Source: Hondaea fermentalgiana
Taxonomy: Eukaryota > Sar > Bigyra > Thraustochytrida > Thraustochytriidae
DNA length: 51,278 nt
Assembly (NCBI GenBank): GCA_014084085.1
Contig: NPFB01000052.1
Location: 351,198-402,475, forward strand
Direction of reading: 5' to 3'
A program made the translations under genes and the position numbers. Shown one piece after another: positions 40,426 to 49,500 of the stretch. Below the pieces are notes generated by a model that was not told the origin of the DNA, ran no database searches, and saw only the letters and a program-made list of their open reading frames with translations. The first letter of the stretch is position 1, and every line of letters starts with the position of its first letter.

Positions 40426-43400
40426 ATGGCGGCGAAATCCCTTTGGGAGGGCTTGGAATGGATGATGGGCGGTGGCGAAGGCCACATGGACTCGCATGTT
40501 GACGTCGAGGACCTCGTCGCGGTGTGTGTGCACGACGGGGACAGCACGAGCTCGAAGGAGCAACACGATAATATTGAAGATGACGACAGCGATCATGACT
40601 CGCTGCGCGGAGTTGAGTCTTGCCGTTGCTGTTTTCCAACGCGTCGAGAACAGGCGCCTAAGCGCGTGGCCTTGGACGACCTTGTAGCGACCAACTATTG
40701 CGAGCAAGTCGAAAATGTGCAAAATGAAATCGCCGAAGCTGCAGACCACCTGGTCGGACGACAAGGCCTACTTCCCTCTGGAACAGTCATGCTCAAGCCC
40801 AAAGGAAAGGGAACAGAGGATGGTGCCAGAACATTCTATGATGCCGGTCTCAAGGTCGACATGTCTATGTCGGCCCGAGATGAGCTGAAACCGTTCTTCA
40901 CGCACGAGCACGTCCGTGAAATTGAGAAGGGTGCCTTTCTTTACGACCCCATGCTCGTCCAGTCCGTGGTCGACGTTGGAAAGCGCCTTGCCAACCTCGA
41001 TTCCTACATTAGCGATGGTGATGACCACAAGCTGCCAATGAAACACCCACAAAAGAACCAAATCCGCTACATCGACAGTCGGATGACAGAGGTTCTTCTC
41101 AACGACCTGGAAGACTTTCTGCAGGTGATCTCCAAGATGCTAAACAAGATGGAATTCCTTCGCGAAGTATATACGAGCAAACACGTGGAAATCATGCAAG
41201 CCGCCAAAGATGCTCGAGCCGCACTCACAAAAGAAAAGGGAACTGTGCCTCTGCAAGAGCATCAAGTGCAGGACGACTCACTTGGAAATATGGGAACAGG
41301 ACGCCAGTACGCTATGTCTACGACGTCGATGAAGTCGCGAGTAGAAGCCAAAGACGAAACGTCTCGCTTCCCGTTCCTTTGGTGGGTGTGGTCCGTCGTC
41401 ACGTCTTTCTTCTTGGCGGTTGGTGATGCGCTGTGGTGGAATTTCAATATAGTCTTTCTTCCTTCCTTGTTCAAAAAGCGTCTCGACAGAAAGTACAACC
41501 ACATCGCGCCCCGGGTGTACGCCATTCCCCATACGTTTTTGAAACGCAAGCGACAGCGCGTCTACGGAGCCACCTTTGACGCTTTTCTTGAGATTACCAA
41601 TCTTGGTTCGGATTTTGCCTTTCTCATCATCCAGCTCAGACCGCTTCTCGGAACGGCAAACGCATTTCTCTATGTCGTGTCCCTCGCTGCTCTCATTCTC
41701 ACTTTTGCCCTGCGCTTTTTGATCGGGCTTTGGGAATGGAGGATGGTAGACTGGAAGGACAAAACTCGCAAGCGGAAATACCTTTTTGGTGTATTGCTTG
41801 CGATCATCGAGCCAAACACGGGCTTCAATGATCTCGTGAAGGAATCTTTCAAGATCCAGGAATCGCTTAGCTACAATGTCATTGGCGACACGGAAGATAG
41901 CTTCGTAAAGGATCCCATTGCGACGCAAGCGAAAGCAGACTTTAAGGCTGCAAAGATGTCTATCTTGACGGCTTTTGTTCTTCTCATTCAGGACATTCCG
42001 CAAATCGTGGTCGAGTTCATCTTCATTCTCACGTTCGAAGGAGGGCACTTTGAGTTTGTTTACTGGCTGGCTCTGATTAGTTCGCTGGTCTCTGCCGGTC
42101 GGCAGCTCATCGAGGCGGTCGAGCTCTTACATGACGTTCCTGGCCTCCGCAACATTGTTTACGCTCGTCACCTCGTGCTTGAAGCGAATCACGACATTGA
42201 TCTAAAACTTTCCCGTGCGCTTCAAACTGAAGAAAATAACCGAGATCAGCGGGCATCGGGTACAAAAGCCTTTTCGAAGGCCGGGACATACGACGAAGGC
42301 GTTGAGTTTCACGGGGGGACAAAGTTGGTGGCCAAGACACTGTGCCGGTACTTTAACTTTGACTATGGCCCAAATATGAACCGGTACCTTCGACGCGGAC
42401 TTTGGCTCGTCGAATTCGTAATCAAAGTGGCTCTTGCGGCTCCGACCTTGGGCCACTCGCTGCTTTGGGAAGTGCCGAACCTTGCCTCATACAGAGCGTA
42501 CGCGCATTTTCACGATTGCCTTGGAAAAAATATCGTGACCGAAGGAACTCCGCTTGATGATCTCGGATTCGCTGTGACGAATCGCTTCGCACACCGTGCG
42601 TATCACACAGCGAATAAGGTAGCTCAAGGCGTCTCTGGCTCGGTGTCCTCCGTGCTCTGGTCTCTGAATACATTGTTGTTCAAGCGGATGGACAGCCGAA
42701 CCCTTTTCCGAAGTATACGTTCGCTGGACCTCACAGATTGCATCAGCACCAACGACGAGATCCTGAAGGTCATTTCGGCCATGTGTCCGAACCTACAGAA
42801 CCTTAACCTCAGCTTCTGTGTGAACATCACGGACAAAGGACTCAGGTACTTTGAAGACAACAGGTGCATCACACTCGGATCGGTCGTTCTAGATGGCTGC
42901 ATTAAGATCAAGGCCACAGGAGTCGGCCACGTGATCAGATCCTCCAAGAGGAGTCTCTGGCGCCTCAGTCTTCGCGACCTTCCTGACCTCAAAGTCGAAG
43001 TCCTGGACGACATTGCGAAGTATTGCACAGCTTTGCGCTCACTTAATCTCGATGTGGATGCTCTTTTTAAGGAGAGGGAAGGGAAGGACGCTTTTCTTTC
43101 CATTCAAGAGTCAAAGCCCCTCATTGAATTGGTCAAGCGATGTTCACTCCTCCAAACACTCAAGCTTGGCAACGTGCTCGCTTGGGACAAACGACCTCTT
43201 GAAGACTGGAAGGAGTTTGCAGAAGAAGTCAACCCGTACATCCGCGTTCTCTCATTGGAAGGGGCAAAGTCATTCACGGACGAGTGCCTCGTGGAGTTGA
43301 GCGCAAAGACTCGGTTCTTGCGTGAACTGCGTCTTTCGGGTGCAGAGAAATTGATGTCCGCAGGATGTCTCGAGAGATACTGCCATTCTCTTCAAACCAT

Positions 43401-44802
43401 CAGTCTAGGAGAAACGTTCGTTAAATTAGCTGACGCGGACGCATTCTTTGAATCTGTGGAGATGCCTGATCTTGAGGTGGCGCAGATTGACCACCCTCAA
43501 ATGGTTTTTAGGTTCTATCTCGAACAGCTGGACCTTCAACTCGAATACTATGATGCACCCTCGACTTCCTCACAAAAGCCACCATCGTGCTGGCCCTGTA
43601 TTAGGAGCCACTCCAGCGAAGAGGACGGTGACTCATTTTCGCACGAAGACAAGGTTTCATCGCGCATCGATCTAATTCGCCAAAAGCGCAAAGAGCTGGA
43701 ACATTTCGCAGGTGCTGTGATCAAATACAACGACCAAGCTTCAATGGTTTTCCTGACGTTAGTTGTCAGCCTTGTAGATTTTGTCCGTCGCGCTCGTTTC
43801 CGGAAGGAGCTCACTCCCGAAACTCGATGTTTCATGTATCCGGATATGGAGGATCGTGATTGCAAACAATGTGATGAGCTTCTTGAGATGATATCAAGCG
43901 TGATCGTCGCAAACAAAAAGGCCGGTGGCCTTCGAGGAATTGTGGACTACATTGGCTCATCCAACAACGTGTTCAGAAAACTGGAACCAATGTCTTTTCT
44001 TCAATCTCCAGAATGTAGTCCCGTCGTTGCGCTACCGACATTTGGCATCATGCCCACACGCCGTCTGAATCTCAAGATCGACTTTCGCTGGAACAAGTAC
44101 GAGTTTATTTGCCCGGACAACTTTGACTCGATCTATACTTTATGGAAACCAGAAAACTCAGTCGTGAGCCGCATGACAGGACCTATCAGCAAGATTTGGC
44201 CAATCACTGTGCGCGCATCTGATGCGAGCAACACACGTCTCCTTCAGAGATTCTGGTACATCCCGCCTGAGGCACGCTACTTTTGCTATGCTTTCCCACT
44301 CGATAACCTTGGTACTGGAGTTCTGGACTGGTTCGATCATCAGCGATACGATGACACGGTCCTTCGTTTCCTGCATTATGGCGGTTTTCTCTACTTTGAC
44401 GAACAACGGCATTTCGTGTCAGCCTCAGCTTTGACGGTCGGAATTGCGCTTAGCTTCGTTGGGCCGTACAAGCTCCCCAAAGGTTCAGTGGATATGCTAG
44501 CGCGCGACGAGCGCTGGTCCGAAGTGACGGTGAATCATCTCAAGCCCAAAGATGCGACAAAAGTAGAATTCTGCTTCGTTTTTGGTGGTGAGGTGCTATT
44601 GCCGGAAGAGTATCGGAAATTTTGCCCGCATGGTGGCTTTGCGTACCGGATTCAAAAAGACAACGAAAAGCCTTATGGTGTTCTTTACCCCCTCGCTCCT
44701 GTTCGCGACGTTTTTCTGCGTGACAAGGACGCCCCTTTGAAAGAAGAAGGCCAATCGTCTATGGATTCCGCCGAAGATCCGGATTCTCCTGGGTATGACT
44801 AA
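40426..44802 (+). CDS. Membrane-LRR giant protein, paralogue C
   Basis: 1458 aa from Met at 40426. The frame is open back to an ATG at 40162, but those 88 residues come from a GGAGA repeat. The start MAAKSLWEGLEWMMGGGE aligns with MSLFTRIRDWFGGGE of paralogue D, so 40426 is preferred. Conserved GRQGLLPSGT (111-120). Helical domain (about 160-245): YDPMLVQSVVDVGKRLANLD (173-192) and RMTEVLLNDLEDFLQVISKM (219-238). Membrane module (about 385-580): hydrophobic segments at 385-403, 413-434, 452-470, 511-535 and 544-563, with DSFVKDPIATQAKAD (491-505) and IQDIPQIVVE (521-530). A second hydrophobic patch is at 658-690. Cysteine-containing LRRs cover about 766-1020. The C-terminal domain spans about 1202-1435, with YGGFLYFDEQRHFVSASA (1318-1335). 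The acidic tail is unlike that of D. Function unknown. Confidence 0.92.
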   Translation: MAAKSLWEGLEWMMGGGEGHMDSHVDVEDLVAVCVHDGDSTSSKEQHDNIEDDDSDHDSLRGVESCRCCFPTRREQAPKRVALDDLVATNYCEQVENVQNEIAEAADHLVGRQGLLPSGTVMLKPKGKGTEDGARTFYDAGLKVDMSMSARDELKPFFTHEHVREIEKGAFLYDPMLVQSVVDVGKRLANLDSYISDGDDHKLPMKHPQKNQIRYIDSRMTEVLLNDLEDFLQVISKMLNKMEFLREVYTSKHVEIMQAAKDARAALTKEKGTVPLQEHQVQDDSLGNMGTGRQYAMSTTSMKSRVEAKDETSRFPFLWWVWSVVTSFFLAVGDALWWNFNIVFLPSLFKKRLDRKYNHIAPRVYAIPHTFLKRKRQRVYGATFDAFLEITNLGSDFAFLIIQLRPLLGTANAFLYVVSLAALILTFALRFLIGLWEWRMVDWKDKTRKRKYLFGVLLAIIEPNTGFNDLVKESFKIQESLSYNVIGDTEDSFVKDPIATQAKADFKAAKMSILTAFVLLIQDIPQIVVEFIFILTFEGGHFEFVYWLALISSLVSAGRQLIEAVELLHDVPGLRNIVYARHLVLEANHDIDLKLSRALQTEENNRDQRASGTKAFSKAGTYDEGVEFHGGTKLVAKTLCRYFNFDYGPNMNRYLRRGLWLVEFVIKVALAAPTLGHSLLWEVPNLASYRAYAHFHDCLGKNIVTEGTPLDDLGFAVTNRFAHRAYHTANKVAQGVSGSVSSVLWSLNTLLFKRMDSRTLFRSIRSLDLTDCISTNDEILKVISAMCPNLQNLNLSFCVNITDKGLRYFEDNRCITLGSVVLDGCIKIKATGVGHVIRSSKRSLWRLSLRDLPDLKVEVLDDIAKYCTALRSLNLDVDALFKEREGKDAFLSIQESKPLIELVKRCSLLQTLKLGNVLAWDKRPLEDWKEFAEEVNPYIRVLSLEGAKSFTDECLVELSAKTRFLRELRLSGAEKLMSAGCLERYCHSLQTISLGETFVKLADADAFFESVEMPDLEVAQIDHPQMVFRFYLEQLDLQLEYYDAPSTSSQKPPSCWPCIRSHSSEEDGDSFSHEDKVSSRIDLIRQKRKELEHFAGAVIKYNDQASMVFLTLVVSLVDFVRRARFRKELTPETRCFMYPDMEDRDCKQCDELLEMISSVIVANKKAGGLRGIVDYIGSSNNVFRKLEPMSFLQSPECSPVVALPTFGIMPTRRLNLKIDFRWNKYEFICPDNFDSIYTLWKPENSVVSRMTGPISKIWPITVRASDASNTRLLQRFWYIPPEARYFCYAFPLDNLGTGVLDWFDHQRYDDTVLRFLHYGGFLYFDEQRHFVSASALTVGIALSFVGPYKLPKGSVDMLARDERWSEVTVNHLKPKDATKVEFCFVFGGEVLLPEEYRKFCPHGGFAYRIQKDNEKPYGVLYPLAPVRDVFLRDKDAPLKEEGQSSMDSAEDPDSPGYD

Positions 44803-45196
44803 ATTTTAGCGCTGGTCCCATCCTTTCATGGAACTGACCATTGCATCATCGTAACGCACGAATATTACAACCTACTCACGATTAGTTCATCGATTTGAGC
44901 GGCGAGAGCGAGGATTGTTCCGATCAACTCTTTTCTTGGTCTTTGACGCGGTCGACTGACGTGGCAACTCACTTTATAAACAGAACTAGCGCGCCCTTTC
45001 ATTTCCTGCGATTGCTCGATGGCTCTCTCACGGAAAGATTTTTTTTTTTTACTTATCTCTCTCTCTTCTCTCATTTAGCCGCCCCTCCCCCCTTTCCCCC
45101 CTCCCCTCCCCCCTTTCTTCTGCCTTCAAAGCTCATCTCACGATGTGTACAATGTACGAGGGCATGAGAGAGAATGGGGGAGGAATCACCTGCACC

Positions 45197-45505
45197 ACTG
45201 GCAGCCAGCCAGCCTCGCTAACGCGTTGTTTCGCCGATTTTTCTCCCCCGTTACCTCTCCCCTCTCTCCCACTTCTGCTTCCGCACACGCGGCACAATCA
45301 CTGGCTGATGGCCGCAAACTCATGTCAGCCATACGTTTTCAGAGAAATGAAAAACAACCGCGCCAATGAGTATACAAAGACGAGTGCTTCGTCATCACTT
45401 TCAATTTCCCGTCCCGCATCAATGCTATTGCACGCACCCGCTCCCACAGCAAAGCGATTTTTCGCCTTTACAAGCCGCACCCGATCCCCACAGCTAAATT
45501 CTGCT
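45197..45505. repeat. Distal copy of a duplicated promoter-like segment
   Basis: Colinear with 45939-46302. Shared blocks in order are CACTG(G/C)CAGCC, GTTTCGCC, CACAATCACTGGC versus TACAATCACTGGC, CGCGCCAATG, CCCGCAT..GC..TTGCACG, CTCCCACAG(C/T)AAAGC and CCGATCCC(C)ACAGCTA. The offset grows from 742 to about 803 bp through small indels. No gene lies directly downstream of this copy. Confidence 0.7.
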
Positions 45506-45554
45506 CTTTGTAGTGTAGAAAACAAAACGGGCCAGCCGCGAGGAGCCGCGCGTG

Positions 45555-45659
45555 TAAGGATAGAGAGAGGGTAGCGAGAGAGAGGGAGGGAGACAGGGGG
45601 AGAGGGCGTGTGGGGCGGAGAGAGTGAGACAGAGGGACAGACCGAGAGAGGGAGAGAGC
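45555..45659. repeat. GA-rich purine tract
   Basis: About 100 bp of AGAG/GGGA simple sequence between the two copies of the duplicated segment. Confidence 0.75.
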
Positions 45660-45938
45660 GCACGTGCGCGCGCGCTGCGCTGCTGCAGCGCGCGCGCATG
45701 ATTTGACGAATGCAGGCCCTCCACTCCTCACACTCACTTGGCGGCTCTCTCGTACAAACATGTTCGACTCATCTTCTCCGCCTCCTTGACTCTGTCTTTC
45801 CGCCTCTCCTCCTCCATCTCAGTCTGCAGAGAGCCGCATCTGTCGTGTCCAATGCACAAGACCTACAAACAAAAGAAAAAGAGAGGATGGACAGGGAGAA
45901 AGGGACGCAAGCGCTTACAGCATTACCAGACAGCCACG

Positions 45939-46302
45939 CCACTGCCAGCCGCAGCGGGCCTGCATCAAGCTGTTTCGCCAATCTCACTCCGCTTTTCCCC
46001 TTCCCTTCCACCATCCCCCTCCTCCCCTCCCGTTCTCCTTTCGCGCGCACGGTACAATCACTGGCGCGCGGACCGGGTATACCCATAAAAACCGAGAAAA
46101 AAGAGCAATCGCGCCAATGGTGTGGCATGATGGATGTGCCCCCGCAGGAAGAAGAGAGAGTGCGCTGTGGACACTTTCATTGTTTCGTCCCTTCCCGCAT
46201 AAGTTGCTTGCACGTGCAGCCTGGAGATGAGAGGGCGGTCTCCCACAGTAAAGCAAATGGATTTTCATGGACTTTTACACGGCCGATCCCACAGCTAGAC
46301 TA
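45939..46302 (+). promoter_or_regulatory. Proximal copy of the duplicated segment, candidate promoter of D
   Basis: It ends 203 bp before the D start codon. It contains CTCCCACAGTAAAGCAAATG (46241-46260) followed about 40 bp later by CCGATCCCACAGCTAG. The first element resembles one at 39816-39837 upstream of paralogue C. A regulatory role is inferred from position and conservation only. Confidence 0.45.
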
Positions 46303-46505
46303 CTTTTGGCGGCGTGTGGGGAGTGCAAAAACCATTTTGATGCTGTGTGCACAAGAAGTTGGTAGCCTCAGGAAGGTGAAAAAGGCGCTGCGCAGCCACG
46401 CTGGCGCCAAGCCGCGCGGCTTATAGAGAGGATGGAGAGAAGGGGCAGCAAACCTCGAACTACACGGCGCAGATAGAATATCGGAGATCGGAGAAGCTGC
46501 TGCTG

Positions 46506-49500
46506 ATGTCGCTCTTCACGCGGATCAGGGACTGGTTCGGGGGGGGCGAAGTTGACTGCGAAGAGGAGGCGTCGGTAGACCTCGAGGTGGCTCCCTTTAC
46601 AGTGACAGACGACGACGACGCAGACGAAGATGGGAGCTGCACGAGGGGGGGCTGCACGAAGCGATGCTGCTGGAGCTCATGGCAGGCGGTTGAGGAGGAA
46701 CGGTACACAATGAATACTCTCAAGCATATGCGGACGTCAACTGCGAATGTGGTTGAAGAGATATACAAGAGCAAAGTCGCTGCGAAAATGATCGTTAAGC
46801 GACAGGGGATTCTCCCTTCGGGCACGACATCATTGCAGAAAAAGCAAAAAGTACAAGAACGTGTCGTGAAAGATATTGAAGATGACGCTCATGATAATGC
46901 CCATCACCTCGAATGGCCATTCAACGAATCCGATCTCGCGGTGCACATTGACATATCGGCCCAGGAGGAAAGGAAACCATATTTCACTCATGACCACGTT
47001 CGCGCTATCGAAGAAGGCACGTTTCTCTACGATCCCGGTCACATTCAGAAAGTACTAGACATTGGCCAGCGCCTCGCCAACCTTGACAACTACGTTAGCG
47101 ACAGCAACGATCACGATGAGCTGAAAGCTAACCCGAAGCATCCACAAAGCAAAAAGTTTCGTTTCATCGATAGCCGTATGACGGAGGTGCTTCTGAGCGA
47201 TTTGGAGGATTTTTTGCAACTCAACGCAAAGATGTTGAACAAGATAGACTTTCTGCGCAGCATCTATATCAGTCGACACGTGGAGATTGTTCGAGCAGCG
47301 GGCGCTCAGAAGAAGGAGCGCAACGACCACAAAAAGAAGCAAATGAAACGCGAAGAGGATGGAAGATTGCGTGAAGATGCCCAGGCTCTTGAAGAGAATC
47401 ACGAGTTCGAGGACTTTGCCAAACTTTTTGAAGAAAATAAGCGGAGTCCATTCTGTCGCAGATTTTGGGACATTTGTTCATCCATCTGGGAGTGGACCGC
47501 CGCACTTATCGAAGCTATTTGGTGGTTTCTGAACATGAAGTTCTGGCCAGAGTGGTTTATCAAGCGTCTCGACAAAAAGTACCATACCATCGCACCCAGG
47601 GTGTACTCGGTGCCACATTCCGTCGAAAAAGAGGAACGTCAGCAAACCTATGGCATTGTTTTCAATGCGCTCCTCGAGTTGCTTAATATCATCACAGACG
47701 TGTTCTTCTTCACCACAAATATTAAGCCCCTGCGCGGAACTGCAGGCGACTATCTTTTCATCATCTCTGTTGCTGCCTTTGCGGCCACTGCATCTTTGCG
47801 CTTTATAGTTGGGGCCTGGGACTGGAGGTCCGTTGACTGGAAGAACAAGCACCGGTCGTGGACATATTTCTTTGGCTTCGCTTATACGCTCATAGATCCG
47901 AACACGGGATTTAACACCTTTGTGAAGAAGTCCTTTGTTACGCGGGAACTGTTGAGCTACAACATCATCGGCGACGCAGTGGGTAGCTTTGTCAAGGATC
48001 CCATCGCAACGCAAGCCAAGACAGACTTGAAGGCTGCGCAAATGTCGATTTTCATTGCGTTTGTCCTTCTTGTACAGGACATCCCGCAGGCTGCAGTCAC
48101 TTTCATTTTCATTCTCAAATTTAGTGGTGGAGACATCGGCCCTATTGATATTCTGGCCCTGTTTAGCTCGCTTCTGTCTGCTGGGCGGCAGCTCATCGAG
48201 TCCATCGAGCTTCTTCACGATATCCCCGGACTCCGAAACATCATTTTCGCACGCCACCTCGTCTTCAACCCAAACAACGACATCGATATGAAGATCGTCG
48301 GCGCGCTCGAAAAAGAAGAAGCTTGTCACAAGAAGAAGGGAGACCACAGGGATAACCGCTATACCGCAATGCGAATGTTGTCCCCGAAAGATGACAAGGC
48401 CGACAGGGGCGAGAAGGGTGGCTTTATCGAATCACAGTTGTACAACGGCAAGGTCGCTTTTCATCACGGACAAAAACTGAACTGTCGTGTCATTGCCAAA
48501 TATTTCAACTTTAATCGCAGTCCGGAGCCGCACGAGTGCATGGTCTGGCCAATATGGTTCGGAACGCTCATGGGTAGACTGCTTTTCTGGCTGGTGACTT
48601 TGATTCTGGCGTTTCCTACCTTGGGATACTCACTTTTCTGGAAGCCTTTCGATCTTTCATCTCGCGGAGCGTTTTACCACTTTCGCGATACCCTTCGGCC
48701 GAGCATTGTCATGGAGGGCAAACCTTTTGGCGACCTAGGGAAGGTCAGTGAGTTGAAGTATTCTCACGGCATATGGCATTGTGCTAAGCTTGTGCGAGTT
48801 GGCTGTTCCGCTCTTTGGACCTCGACTGTCCATATTCCGCGAACTCTTCTCTTCAATCGCATGGAACCGCGGAATCTCTTTCGCTGTATCCGCACTGTGG
48901 AGCTCACAGACTGCCTTAGCATTAACGACAGCACGCTGGAGCTCATCGCAGCAATGTGTCCGAACCTACAGAACCTTAACCTCAGCTTCTGCGCCGACGT
49001 CACGGATGCTGGTCTTCACTACTTTTCTAAGAACAGGTGCATTGCGCTCGCGTCGGTTGTTCTAGACGGCTGCATCAAGGTGACCAATAATGGAGTTGGC
49101 CACATCATAAACGCCTCCAAGAAGAGTCTCTGGCGTCTCAGCCTCCGTGATCTTCCCCTCCTGAAGGTCGAGATTCTTCAGGTGATCGCTGAGCACTGTA
49201 CAGCGCTGCGCTTCCTCAATCTCGATGTCGACGCTCTTTACCAGGAAAACTTTGTCTTGAAAACCAACAAGCGCAAGGAGCAAGTCGTTCGGCGCGAGGC
49301 GGTAGAGACAGACCGCAAGGAGGCTCAAAAAGGAGCCTTTCTTCACATTACGAAATCGAAGCACCTCGTCGAGCTTTTGAAGCGGTGCTCGTCGCTGCAG
49401 ACGCTAATGCTGGGGAACATATTGGACGATAACGCCTTCTTCAACACTGATAAGGAGTGGAGGAAAGTTGTGGCCAACCTCAACCCTTCCATTCGCTATC

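Larger units (their letters stand above)
44803..46505. other. Intergenic region between C and D with a duplicated segment
   Basis: 1.7 kb without a gene. It contains pyrimidine tracts (45039-45120), a purine GA-rich tract (45555-45659) and an imperfect direct duplication of about 310-370 bp (45197-45505 and 45939-46302). The second copy ends about 200 bp before the D start codon and so lies in its promoter or leader. Confidence 0.6.
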
